The notes beneath the pieces are model-generated. The model saw nothing but the letters and a program-made list of their open reading frames with translations. It had not been told where the DNA came from and did no database searches. A stretch of DNA of 64,000 nucleotides from JAJTFW01 sp903922455 (GTDB taxonomy: Bacteria > Bacteroidota > Bacteroidia > AKYH767-A > OLB10), in contig CALQEU020000004.1 of the NCBI GenBank assembly GCA_943329665.2, positions 104,781 to 168,780 of the forward strand, read 5' to 3'. Shown one piece after another: positions 1-7,944 of the stretch (positions within the stretch are counted from its first letter, which is position 1; every line of letters begins with the position of its first letter). The position numbers and the translations under genes are program-made.

Positions 1-1287
1 GATAGTATAAGGATTCAAATCTTCAGAAGGCAATACCTGGCGAATGGAGCGGTGTGCTAAATTTCCGTGACCAATTTCACGACGACTTGTTCCGCGGTTA
101 GGCTTCACTTCGCCGGTACTGAATCCTGGGAAATTATAGTGCAACATGAAATTGTTTGATCCTTTTTGCATGGCTTGATCCACCAATTGCTCATCCAACT
201 TAGTTCCTAAAGTAACGGTTGTTAACGATTGAGTTTCTCCACGCGTAAATACCGCTGATCCGTGAGCAGAAGGAAGGTAGCCGATTTCGCTCCAGATAGG
301 ACGGATATCGGTCAACCCACGACCATCTAAACGGATACGCTCTTTTAGAATCATATCGCGCATGGCATCAAATTCTACATCGTGATAGTATGTTTTTGCT
401 AACTTCTCTTTTGTTGCACGCTCTTCAACCGACATCGTCGCTAAGAAATCATCCAACACCTTTTTGAAAGCTACTTTACGCTCATTCTTATTGGGGTTGC
501 ACTGACGAGCTGCGGCATAAACGCCATCATAACAAGCCTTGTTAACGCGATCACGTAATTCCTCGTCATGGGTCTCATGGCTATAGGTACGTTTGGTAAC
601 ACCAACCATCGCAATAAGCTCTTCTTGGGCTTTGCATTGAACCAAAATAGCTTCTTGTGCTACTTTAATTGCTTCTGCCATGTCCTTCTCGTCTACCTCT
701 TTACATTCTCCTTCCACCATCAAAATATCCTTCGCAGTTCCGGCAACGATCAAGTCGATATCTGCTTCTTTCGCTTCGGTGATAGTTGGGTTTACCATGA
801 AAACTCCGTTGATTCTACAAACGCGAACCTCAGAAACGGGACCATTAAATGGAATATCGGAAACGCTTACTGCAGCAGATGCGGCTAAACAAGCGAGGCT
901 GTCGGGAGAAATTTCCATATCTGCAGAGATCAACGTCACTGCGATTTGGATATCTGCGTGATAATCGGAAGGGAAAATAGGACGCATGGCACGATCGATC
1001 AAACGGCAAATCAGAATTTCCTGTTCGGTAGGACGAGCTTCACGACGGAAGAATGATCCAGGGATTCGGCCCGCTGACGCGAATTTCTCTTGATAATCAA
1101 CCGTTAAAGGAAGGAAATCTACACCATCCTTCGCATCTTGAGAAGAAACGACAGTAGCGAGTAACATACAATTGCCCTGACGGACAACAACAGAACCGTG
1201 CGCTTGCTTGGCAAGACGGCCGGTTTCAATAGTAATCTCCCTACCATTGGATAGCGGAGAAGAAACGGTAATAGCTTTTGGTTGCAT
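1..1287 (-). CDS. pnp: Polyribonucleotide nucleotidyltransferase (PNPase), N-terminal 429 residues, cut by window edge
   Basis: Phosphorolytic 3'-5' exoribonuclease of mRNA decay. The reading frame opens at an ATG (complement of 1285-1287) and stays open for 429 codons to base 1, so the C-terminal part (rest of the second RNase PH domain, KH and S1 domains) lies outside. The first RNase PH domain is visible (HGSVVVRQGNCMLLATVV near residue 34, then RRE and RPTEQE motifs), followed by the helical linker. The second core begins with HGSAVFTRGETQSLTTVTLG, and the phosphate-site motif GTSRREIGHG is near the truncated end. It lies directly downstream of rpsO on the same strand, the classical rpsO-pnp order, with a terminator-like hairpin between them. 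The family is usually about 700 residues. Confidence 0.96.
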   Translation of the reverse strand, partial: MQPKAITVSSPLSNGREITIETGRLAKQAHGSVVVRQGNCMLLATVVSSQDAKDGVDFLPLTVDYQEKFASAGRIPGSFFRREARPTEQEILICRLIDRAMRPIFPSDYHADIQIAVTLISADMEISPDSLACLAASAAVSVSDIPFNGPVSEVRVCRINGVFMVNPTITEAKEADIDLIVAGTAKDILMVEGECKEVDEKDMAEAIKVAQEAILVQCKAQEELIAMVGVTKRTYSHETHDEELRDRVNKACYDGVYAAARQCNPNKNERKVAFKKVLDDFLATMSVEERATKEKLAKTYYHDVEFDAMRDMILKERIRLDGRGLTDIRPIWSEIGYLPSAHGSAVFTRGETQSLTTVTLGTKLDEQLVDQAMQKGSNNFMLHYNFPGFSTGEVKPNRGTSRREIGHGNLAHRSIRQVLPSEDLNPYTI

Positions 1288-1451
1288 TTTTTTGACAGCT
1301 TTAATTATTTATAGACATATATAGATCAGTGTATTGAATTCCTTAGATGGATCATAAATAAGGAAGATTTACTTTGAAATCGTGTTTTTTATTTTGAAAA
1401 CAACCTGTACAAAATGAGGTTCCAATCCTAAAACACGACTCATAAAAATAA

Positions 1452-1479
1452 AAAAAGGCAATTCGAAGATTGCCTTTTT
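1452..1479 (-). terminator. Intrinsic terminator or attenuator between rpsO and pnp
   Basis: An 11-bp stem (AAAAAGGCAAT / ATTGCCTTTTT) closes a 6-base loop. It starts 23 bases past the rpsO stop; on the minus strand the stem runs into a U-rich tract (complement of the A-rich 1442-1456). It should end most rpsO transcripts. pnp, whose start is about 165 bases further on, would depend on readthrough or its own promoter. Confidence 0.8.
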
Positions 1480-1501
1480 ATGAGATGCCTGCTCGAGGCT
1501 A

Positions 1502-1771
1502 TTACTTACGTATACCGAGTTCTTTGATGATTGCTCTGTAACGATTAATATCTTTTTTGTGAAGGTAGTCTAATAAGCTACGACGCTTACCAACAAAGTT
1601 AATTAAGGAGCGCTCTGTAGAGAAATCCTTTTTAAAGGTTTTTAAATGCTCAGTAAGGTGATTAATACGTTCGGTGAACATGGCAATTTGGGCTTCAGAA
1701 TTACCCGTATTCGTTTCACTTTGACCGTGTTTTAAGAAGATTGCTTTCTTCGATTCAGTTGTTAACAGCAT
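1502..1771 (-). CDS. rpsO: 30S ribosomal protein S15
   Basis: Primary 16S rRNA-binding protein of the small subunit platform. The 89-residue length is exactly that of the family, and the sequence carries the S15 signature: NTGNSEAQIAMFTERI, then LTEHLKTFKKDFSTERSL and the C-terminal GKRRSLLDYLHKKD segment. The start is ATG (complement of 1769-1771). A good Bacteroidota promoter lies about 35 bases upstream and a terminator lies just past the stop, so it is probably a short monocistronic message with partial readthrough into pnp. Confidence 0.98.
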   Translation of the reverse strand: MLLTTESKKAIFLKHGQSETNTGNSEAQIAMFTERINHLTEHLKTFKKDFSTERSLINFVGKRRSLLDYLHKKDINRYRAIIKELGIRK

Positions 1772-1805
1772 GATATTTTTCCGCTTATATACTTTTTAAG
1801 GAGGG

Positions 1806-1836
1806 CAAAGATAAGAAAGCTTATTGGCATCAACAA
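1806..1836 (-). promoter_or_regulatory. Bacteroidota-type promoter for rpsO
   Basis: Read on the minus strand there is a -7 box TATCTTTG (complement of 1806-1813), an exact TAnnTTTG match. TTG trinucleotides lie 17 and 20 bases upstream (complements of 1831-1833 and 1834-1836) and could serve as the -33 element. The rpsO ATG follows at 1771, giving a leader of about 30 bases. Confidence 0.65.
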
Positions 1837-1986
1837 GAGATTTGGCAATGTTTTTAACAATTTGGAGTTTTCTGTTGATAGATGTAATTAGCTGAATAAA
1901 AGCCATTTGCAAAACTAATAAAATTGGTTTAATATCTTAAGATTCAATTGGAAGGTTTTTAGAGCGTATTTAGTATTAGAAATTAG

Positions 1987-2280
1987 AGGAATGCCAACTG
2001 GTTAAGTCGCTATGTAATGTGATGTAATTGAAATGCCAATCGGTAGAGCCGCCATTTATGATAATGACTTACGAATTCCATCCGATAACGTATGCATACA
2101 TGATAATGTCTAACGAATTCCAACCAGTAAAGTCGCCATACATAACAATGTCAAACGAATGCTAACCAGTAACGTCGCCATACATGATAATGTCAAACGA
2201 ATACTAACCAGTAACGTCGCAAACATGATAATGTCAAACGAATACTAACCAGTAACGTCGCCATTTATGGCGACGTTACA
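1987..2280. repeat. Degenerate tandem array, seven units of about 42 bp
   Basis: Successive units begin at about 1987, 2030, 2071, 2113, 2155, 2197 and 2238, with spacings of 43, 41, 42, 42, 42 and 41. The best-conserved units read ACGAATnCTAACCAGTAACG followed by TCGCCATACATGATAATGTCAA; units become more diverged toward the rpsO side. The core GTAACGTCGCCAT (2169-2181, with variants at 2127-2139 and 2211-2220) is identical to the left arm of the hairpin at 2252-2279, which ends the array. No reading frame crosses the array, because stops and 1-base indels break it. It fills most of the gap between rpsO and accD (1772-2424). Confidence 0.85.
2252..2279. repeat. Perfect hairpin 1 at the end of the 42-bp array
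   Basis: GTAACGTCGCCAT (2252-2264) and its exact reverse complement (2267-2279) are separated by two T's, giving a 13-bp stem. The left arm is the core of the neighbouring tandem repeats, so the right arm could also pair with copies inside the array. It is a near-copy of the hairpin at 2375-2400. Confidence 0.85.
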
Positions 2281-2300
2281 TGAATCCACTCCCGCTAACA

Positions 2301-2353
2301 GAGCCCACCCTCCGTAAAATTGGATTTCATCCAATTTTACGGAGGGTGGGCTC
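2301..2353. repeat. 25-bp perfect inverted repeat with a 3-base loop
   Basis: The arm 2301-2325 (starting GAGCCCACCCTCCG) and its exact complement 2329-2353 flank the loop TTC; one further A-T pair (2300/2354) extends the stem to 26 bp. No T-tract follows on either side, so it is not a standard terminator. It lies between two smaller hairpins, 71 bases past the accD stop. A miniature mobile palindrome (REP-like) or a transcript-end stabiliser are both possible. Confidence 0.85.
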
Positions 2354-2374
2354 TATGTAAGTTGAATATCTCGG

Positions 2375-2400
2375 TAACCTCGCCATAAATGGCGAGGTTA
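2375..2400. repeat. Perfect hairpin 2, covarying relative of hairpin 1
   Basis: TAACCTCGCCAT (2375-2386) and its complement (2389-2400) are separated by AA, giving a 12-bp stem. It differs from the hairpin at 2252-2279 by a G-to-C change in the left arm that is matched by C-to-G in the right arm, plus an inverted 2-base loop. It starts 24 bases past the accD stop and would be the first structure in an accD transcript. Confidence 0.85.
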
Positions 2401-2424
2401 ATATGAAATCAGAATATTACAATC

Positions 2425-3270
2425 CTAATTCGCAAAATACTTCAACAAATCCGTAATCTTTTTCTTGAGTTCGGTGCGCTTAACAATGAAATCTAAAAAA
2501 CCGTGCTCGAGGAGAAACTCTGAAGTTTGAAATCCTTTGGGAAGGTCTTTGCCGATGGTTTCTTTTACAACCCTTGGACCCGCAAAACCAATTAATGCAC
2601 CTGGCTCTGCAATGTTTAAATCACCCAGCATCGCGAAAGATGCCGTAACTCCACCGGTCGTGGGATCAGTCACAAAAGAGATATAGGGAAGTCCGGCAGC
2701 AGAAAGTTGAGTGAGTTTAGCTGAGGTTTTGGCCATTTGCATCAAGGAGTACGCAGCTTCCATCATTCGAGCACCGCCCGATTTAGAAATGATCATGAAT
2801 GGCGTTTTATTGAGGATGGAATAATTAATCGCTCTAGCTATCTTTTCTCCCATCACTGAACCCATAGAACCACCAATGAACTTAAAATCCATACAAGCAA
2901 TGGTAAGCGGCATACCGTTTACTTTTCCGGAGGCGGTACGAATAGCATCCTTTAATCCGGTTTTTTTCTGAGTATCCACTAAGCGGGAAACGTATTCTTT
3001 GGTATCTACAAATTTAAGCGGATCACCCGAAGACATATTCGCATTGAACTCTTCAAATTCGTTGTTATCAAAAAGGATGGCAAAGTATTCTTCCGATCCA
3101 ATGCGATCGTGATAGTCGCATTTTACACAAACCCACATATTCTCTTCGTGTTCTTGAGAGGGAATGATGGATTTACAGGATGGACATTTATGCCAAAGGC
3201 CTTCCGGTGTTTCCTTCTTTTCGTGGGAAGCCGTAGTGATACCTTCTTTAATTCTTTTGAACCAACTCAT
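2425..3270 (-). CDS. accD: Acetyl-CoA carboxylase carboxyltransferase subunit beta
   Basis: Beta subunit of the carboxyltransferase that makes malonyl-CoA for fatty-acid synthesis, working with AccA and the biotin carrier. The N-terminal zinc ribbon has all four cysteines (C29, C32, C48, C51; CPSC and CVKC). The crotonase-like core follows with MDFKFIGGSMGSVMGEKI, SKSGGARMMEAAYSLMQMAK and TDPTTGGVTASFAMLGD. Its 281 residues fit the family. The ATG is at the complement of 3268-3270, 48 bases after the upstream aldolase gene on the same strand, so the two are probably co-transcribed. Confidence 0.97.
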   Translation of the reverse strand: MSWFKRIKEGITTASHEKKETPEGLWHKCPSCKSIIPSQEHEENMWVCVKCDYHDRIGSEEYFAILFDNNEFEEFNANMSSGDPLKFVDTKEYVSRLVDTQKKTGLKDAIRTASGKVNGMPLTIACMDFKFIGGSMGSVMGEKIARAINYSILNKTPFMIISKSGGARMMEAAYSLMQMAKTSAKLTQLSAAGLPYISFVTDPTTGGVTASFAMLGDLNIAEPGALIGFAGPRVVKETIGKDLPKGFQTSEFLLEHGFLDFIVKRTELKKKITDLLKYFAN

Positions 3271-3318
3271 GAATCGTGTTTTACGAAATTAAGAATTCGA
3301 AAATAAAATTTCCTATTA

Positions 3319-4377
3319 CTATGCAATCGTTACTTCTTTCGATAAATACACATCTTGAATGGCATTTAATAGTTGGATTCCTTCGTTGAAAGGTTTTTGG
3401 AAGGCTTTGCGTCCAGAAATAAGTCCGTGTCCACCCGCACGCTTATTCACGACAGCAGTTGTTACTGCTTCCGACATATCACTTGCACCTTTACTTTCTC
3501 CACCTGAATTAATCAATCCCATGCGACCCATGTAGCAATTCGCGACTTGGTAACGACATAAATCGATAGGGTGAGCAGTCGTTAATTCATCATACACTTT
3601 TTTATGTGTCTTTCCGAATTTCACTGCATTGTATCCGCCGTTATTCGTTGGTAATTTTTGTTTGATGATATCTGCTTGAATGGTTACTCCAAGGTGATTG
3701 GCTTGTCCTGTTAAATCGGCAGAGGTAGAATAATCCACACCGTCCACTTTGAATGCATTGTTACGCGTATAACACCATAGAATAGTTGCCATACCTAATT
3801 CATGCGCGCGCTCAAAAGCCTGAGCTACTTCCACAATTTGTCGAGACGATTCTTCCGATCCGAAGTAGATAGTTGCACCCACAGCAGTAGCTCCTAAATT
3901 CCAAGCTTCATCCACAGAGCCAAACATAATTTGATCGAACTTATTTGGGTAGGTTAAAAATTCATTGTGATTAATTTTTACAATGAAAGGAATTTTATGT
4001 GCGTATTTACGAGACACAGAAGCTAAAACTCCATAGGTAGAAGCAACAGCATTGCAACCGCCTTCAATAGCTAATTTCACAATATTCTCTGGATCAAAAA
4101 ACATAGGATTCGGAGCGAAAGAAGCGCCTGCACTGTGCTCGATACCTTGATCGACAGGAAGGATACTTACATAACCAGTATTCGCTAATCTTCCATGATC
4201 ATAGATAGCCTGCAAACTTCTCAACACTTGGTTCGAACGATTACTTGGAATAAAAAGACGATCTACAAAATCGCCACTTGGGAGATGAATATTTTCCTTT
4301 GAAATGGTTTTGCAAGTATGGTTAAGTAGGAGTTCTGCGTCCGCTCCGAGTAGTTCAGTTATTTTGCTAATGGACAT
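3319..4377 (-). CDS. fbaB: Class I fructose-bisphosphate aldolase, DhnA/FbaB type
   Basis: Predicted Schiff-base aldolase of glycolysis and gluconeogenesis. Its 352 residues belong to the archaeal-type (DeoC/FbaB, DhnA) class I family rather than the animal-type one. Visible landmarks are LPVDQGIEHSAGASFAPNP near residue 75, FIVKINHNEFLTYPN, GATIYFGSEESSRQI and the C-terminal GRMGLINSGGESKG phosphate-binding segment. The lysine in YNAVKFGKTH is the likely Schiff-base residue, by family analogy. The ATG follows a TAGATTTG -7 box about 50 bases upstream; accD follows downstream. Confidence 0.9.
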   Translation of the reverse strand: MSISKITELLGADAELLLNHTCKTISKENIHLPSGDFVDRLFIPSNRSNQVLRSLQAIYDHGRLANTGYVSILPVDQGIEHSAGASFAPNPMFFDPENIVKLAIEGGCNAVASTYGVLASVSRKYAHKIPFIVKINHNEFLTYPNKFDQIMFGSVDEAWNLGATAVGATIYFGSEESSRQIVEVAQAFERAHELGMATILWCYTRNNAFKVDGVDYSTSADLTGQANHLGVTIQADIIKQKLPTNNGGYNAVKFGKTHKKVYDELTTAHPIDLCRYQVANCYMGRMGLINSGGESKGASDMSEAVTTAVVNKRAGGHGLISGRKAFQKPFNEGIQLLNAIQDVYLSKEVTIA

Positions 4378-4429
4378 AATTATTTATTTTTGAGCGTATT
4401 ATGGCTAATATACAGTAATTTAAGAAGTA

Positions 4430-4437
4430 CAAATCTA
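4430..4437 (-). promoter_or_regulatory. Putative -7 box upstream of the aldolase gene
   Basis: On the minus strand the octamer TAGATTTG fits TAnnTTTG and lies 52 bases upstream of the ATG at 4377. No convincing -33 TTG lies at the expected 17-20 base spacing, so support is only moderate. The surrounding non-coding stretch 4378-4672 also contains mutually inverted short words (CACTAAAG and CACTAGAG near 4530-4550; CTTTAGTG and CTCTAGTG near 4600-4615). Confidence 0.45.
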
Positions 4438-4672
4438 AGCAAAATCAAGATAATATTAGATTTTAGTTGTCAAGATTAAAGATTGAAGTACAAAATAATT
4501 GCATTTTTTAACACTATAGGCGCTAAGTTCACTAAAGTGCACTAGAGTTTTATTCCTCTATAAATTATGGTTAATTCCTATTATGCACTCTTGTGACCTT
4601 TAGTGGACTCTAGTGTTGAAAATAACTCCATTCGCGAAGCCTCGCGACCAATAAATTAAAAGAAATGGAAAA

Positions 4673-5269
4673 TTAAATTCTTCCCAAATTTGATAAGACA
4701 TCTAGCACGCTTAAAAATGGTTCAAACTCAAATTTATACCCGAAGACTTGATTATATTTTTCCAAAACAATATTTTTTTCTTGGATCGATTTTAAAGAAT
4801 CGAGTTGACGAAAATCAACATCAACAGGTTGCTCATGGTATGTTTCAACACGTCCCTTAAACTTAAGTTTCTTCAATAAAAACAGTACTAATTTTTGATT
4901 GAAATCGAGTAAGTGAGTAGGTTGTTCATCATAAATGGCAAACAAATCATCTTTGAAATAATTAAAAAATGCGGAAGTATTGTATGCTGAGAAAATAGCT
5001 CCCTTATGTACTCTTGTCCAGGGTTGCTGGTAACTTATTCTGATGTCTTTGATGGCTGATTTTACACCACCCGTATGTTCAACGGGGATGGACAATGATT
5101 GTACTCCATTGGCTCCTAAAAGATACGTTCGGTTTCGTAACGTTTGCTTTTGCCAGACTTCGTTTTCATCTACATAAATTATATCAGCCTCCATCATCAG
5201 AGACAAATATTCACGCAATGGCAAATAGTGAGATGAAATGAGAACGCTTTTAAAGCCAGACTTATTCAT
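4673..5269 (-). CDS. WbqC family protein
   Basis: A 198-residue protein of the WbqC-like family, whose members occur in polysaccharide-synthesis loci but lack a firmly established reaction. Family-like segments are the N-terminal SSHYLPLREYLSLMMEADII, the central LGANGVQSLSIPVEH and the RISYQQPWTRVHKGAI stretch. No signal peptide or membrane segment is visible. It is the last gene of the minus-strand run parA-parB-DUF5683-dapB-lepB-wbqC, 68 bases past the lepB stop; the intervening spacer holds an imperfect inverted repeat (TACTGCTT at 5290, AAGCAGTA at 5330). Confidence 0.85.
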   Translation of the reverse strand: MNKSGFKSVLISSHYLPLREYLSLMMEADIIYVDENEVWQKQTLRNRTYLLGANGVQSLSIPVEHTGGVKSAIKDIRISYQQPWTRVHKGAIFSAYNTSAFFNYFKDDLFAIYDEQPTHLLDFNQKLVLFLLKKLKFKGRVETYHEQPVDVDFRQLDSLKSIQEKNIVLEKYNQVFGYKFEFEPFLSVLDVLSNLGRI

Positions 5270-5337
5270 TACATAAACAACATTTATTGTACTGCTTCAA
5301 TGAAAGCTACCTAGAAGGTAACACTGACAAAGCAGTA

Positions 5338-6432
5338 TTAGTCATTATTATAATGAATCACATTCATCAATCGACTCCAACGAATTTTAGAGAAGAAGGA
5401 GCCATTAGTATCCCACGACATCCAAATAAATACGGCCTTTCCTACAATATGATCTTCGGGAACAAATCCCCAGAAACGGGAGTCGGCAGAGTTGTGTCGA
5501 TTATCACCCATCATGAAAAAATAATCTTGTTGGAACGTATAACTTGTGGTAACCTTTCCATCGATCTTATAGGTAGTTCCTTCAATTTCTAATTGATGTC
5601 CTTCGTAAGTAGCAATAACACGCTTGTAAATATTGATGTTATTCGCTGTAAGTGTTATCGTCACTCCTTTTTTAGGAATGTAGATAGGACCATAATTGTC
5701 CATGTTCCATTTCAACTGAGGATCGAATGGATAAATATAATCTTCGTATTGTCCTTGTGGCATGGACATGACTTGCAAGTTGCTTACATTCGGTAATGCT
5801 TTTAAATTAGCCGCTGCTTCTTGCGTTAAGCAATAACGGTATTCGCCTAATTGATAAGCGGGACCACCATCGGTAACATCATTTTTTCTGAGAACGCGTT
5901 CACTTAAACCACTTCCTGTCGTTTTGATATCATATACATACTGACTCTTGCGAGGCTGCATGGCTTTTTTTCCGTTGATGTACAACACGCGATCAATCAC
6001 TTGTAAAGTATCACCACCTATTCCAACACAACGTTTGATATAATGTGTTTGTTTGTCAGTGGGTCGATCATCTTCCATGGGATAATTGAAAACAACGATA
6101 TCATTATTTTTCACATCAGAAAATCCAGGCAAACGATAGTAGGGGAGTTTCCAAGCTTCAGAATATGATTTACCACCGATAACAGGAATTTCTTGATGCA
6201 TGAATGGAATAGAGAGTGGAGTCATGGGAGTACGCGCTCCATAATTCACTTTACTCACAAATAAGAAATCGCCTACCATCAACGTTTTTTCCATAGATGG
6301 AGTAGGGATAGTAAAGGCTTCGATGAAAAAAGTTCGAATGATGGTTGCTGCAATTACAGCAAAAAGAACAGCATCAAACCATTCTCTCGTTTTACTTTTT
6401 CTACCGCTACTTTGCCAAAATTTCCAGTTCAT
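5338..6432 (-). CDS. lepB: Signal peptidase I
   Basis: Membrane-bound serine-lysine protease that removes signal peptides from exported proteins. The order is a short cytoplasmic N-terminus, one membrane segment (residues 20-40), box B with the nucleophile Ser46 (TIPTPSMEKTL), the general base Lys133 in HYIKRCVGIGGD, and the late conserved box MMGDNRHNSADSRFWGFVP. At 364 residues it is longer than the E. coli enzyme's periplasmic core because of an insertion between the lysine and the last box, as in other Bacteroidota. It sits between dapB and the wbqC-like gene in one operon. Confidence 0.96.
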   Translation of the reverse strand: MNWKFWQSSGRKSKTREWFDAVLFAVIAATIIRTFFIEAFTIPTPSMEKTLMVGDFLFVSKVNYGARTPMTPLSIPFMHQEIPVIGGKSYSEAWKLPYYRLPGFSDVKNNDIVVFNYPMEDDRPTDKQTHYIKRCVGIGGDTLQVIDRVLYINGKKAMQPRKSQYVYDIKTTGSGLSERVLRKNDVTDGGPAYQLGEYRYCLTQEAAANLKALPNVSNLQVMSMPQGQYEDYIYPFDPQLKWNMDNYGPIYIPKKGVTITLTANNINIYKRVIATYEGHQLEIEGTTYKIDGKVTTSYTFQQDYFFMMGDNRHNSADSRFWGFVPEDHIVGKAVFIWMSWDTNGSFFSKIRWSRLMNVIHYNND

Positions 6433-6486
6433 ATTATCTATTTTGTAATTGACGAAATTAAAAAATCAATTGTTTAATTATACTTA

Positions 6487-7224
6487 TTATCGCTTTCGTT
6501 CTCCGAAGAGTACATCGGCCATTCCGAACACTCCAATTTTGCCTCTTAACCATTCTGCCGCAAGTACCGCACCTTGAGCAAATCCATCCCTGTTAAACGC
6601 TTCGTGTGCTATGCTGATTTTATCGATGGGCGATGTCCACGTTACTTCATGCATACCAATCACCTCATTTTCTCGAATAGAACGAATCGGCAAAACGTTT
6701 TTTTCACTCGTATTGTTTCCTTCCTGTAACTCCCAATTTCTATACTGTTGATGGGCATGTACCACATCTTGTGCTAAGGTAACAGCTGTACCGCTAGGTT
6801 TATCTAACTTACGAGTATGGTGCGTCTCCTGCATGGAAGCTTGGTATTGTGGATGGTTTTTCATCCATGATGCAAGCTGCTTACTGAGCTCAAACATAAT
6901 GTTTACTCCCACACTAAAGTTGGTTGCCGTTAATAAACTTCCTTTGACATTCATAAAACGCTCATGAACTTCAGCATACTGATTGTGCCAACCTGTAGTG
7001 CCCGAAACAACAGGAATTCCCGCTTCTAAACACCAATACAAATTTTCTAATACAGCGTCGGGTTGTGTAAATTCAATAGCAATATCGACCTTCTTCAAAT
7101 CTTCAATAGAAAAATCAGCGCGGTTAAGATGGTTGATTTCAAAAACAATTTCATGTCCAGATTGACGAGCGGCAGCTGCTGCAGCCATGCCCATCTTTCC
7201 AGTACCAATCATTGCTATTTTCAT
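6487..7224 (-). CDS. dapB: 4-hydroxy-tetrahydrodipicolinate reductase
   Basis: NAD(P)H-dependent reductase of the diaminopimelate/lysine pathway, needed for peptidoglycan cross-links. The N-terminal dinucleotide-binding loop is GTGKMG (residues 7-12). The middle carries SGTTGW and NFSVGVNIMFELSK, and the substrate and catalytic region is THHTRKLDKPSGTAVTLA. The 245 residues match the family. It begins 9 bases after the DUF5683 gene ends and is followed by lepB after 54 bases, supporting one transcript. Confidence 0.96.
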   Translation of the reverse strand: MKIAMIGTGKMGMAAAAAARQSGHEIVFEINHLNRADFSIEDLKKVDIAIEFTQPDAVLENLYWCLEAGIPVVSGTTGWHNQYAEVHERFMNVKGSLLTATNFSVGVNIMFELSKQLASWMKNHPQYQASMQETHHTRKLDKPSGTAVTLAQDVVHAHQQYRNWELQEGNNTSEKNVLPIRSIRENEVIGMHEVTWTSPIDKISIAHEAFNRDGFAQGAVLAAEWLRGKIGVFGMADVLFGERKR

Positions 7225-7233
7225 AACTCTACT

Positions 7234-7944
7234 TTAGAAATGCAAAGAAAGCGAAAGTCCGGCACTTGAGGAATAAGGACCCATTTGCATGACAGGATTC
7301 ACTTGTAAACTGAGGTTATCGTCAACATTGAAAGTAAATAAATGAGCGTCAACGTGAGCATCAATTATATTCAGCACGTAAACTAAGGTCAATCCAATGA
7401 CTGACAAATCACGGTTGCGTCGATAAAATTCACTCAATGATCTCAAATTATCTTCTGAATAAATATCAGCATAGTCATCGACAGTAGTGGGATCGTTATC
7501 GTATCGTTTTAAGAGCGCATTGTCAAACTTTTTAAAATTATCGTGATTGAACTTTATCAAATAACCCATCCCCACAAAAGCTGCATAAATGATGGGAACT
7601 TTCCATGTTTTGCGATTATACACTTGACCAGCTCCAGGTAAATAGGTCGACCACAACGTAGCTTTTCTCACCGAATGAACTTTTGGCGAATCAACGAATT
7701 GTACAGGAGCTTGCGATTCAATGAGGACGCTGTCGGTGCGAAACGGAATGGTATCGGGTTTCACATCGTCATGTCGAACGAGCGTGGTATCTAAAACGAT
7801 GTTTTTAACCACGAAATCCTCAGTTGGTGTTTGTGCTTCAGCTAGCCATGAAAAAAGAAGAAACGTTGCCAATAACAAAACCCCTCGAACATAGAATGGG
7901 AGGGGGAATGCTAACTTTAAATATGCTTTTGAAGTATTAATCAA
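7234..7944 (-). CDS. DUF5683 family envelope protein
   Basis: A 236-residue exported protein of unknown function, found in Bacteroidota between parB and dapB as here. Its hydrophobic segment GVLLLATFLLFSWLAEAQ looks like a signal peptide ending at AQ. The mature part carries STYLPGAGQVYNRKTWKVPI, the hallmark of the family, and two further hydrophobic stretches. There is no in-frame ATG before the signal sequence, so translation probably starts at TTG (complement of 7942-7944), overlapping the parB stop by 8 bases; this suggests translational coupling. Confidence 0.8.
   Translation of the reverse strand: MINTSKAYLKLAFPLPFYVRGVLLLATFLLFSWLAEAQTPTEDFVVKNIVLDTTLVRHDDVKPDTIPFRTDSVLIESQAPVQFVDSPKVHSVRKATLWSTYLPGAGQVYNRKTWKVPIIYAAFVGMGYLIKFNHDNFKKFDNALLKRYDNDPTTVDDYADIYSEDNLRSLSEFYRRNRDLSVIGLTLVYVLNIIDAHVDAHLFTFNVDDNLSLQVNPVMQMGPYSSSAGLSLSLHF

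Noticed and set aside
1987..2280. CRISPR array
   Set aside because: The repeats are directly adjacent, degenerate, about 42 bp, and have no unique spacers; no cas gene is present.
5287..5796. Plus-strand open frames opposite lepB
   Set aside because: They are antisense shadows of lepB, which has complete catalytic motifs on the minus strand.
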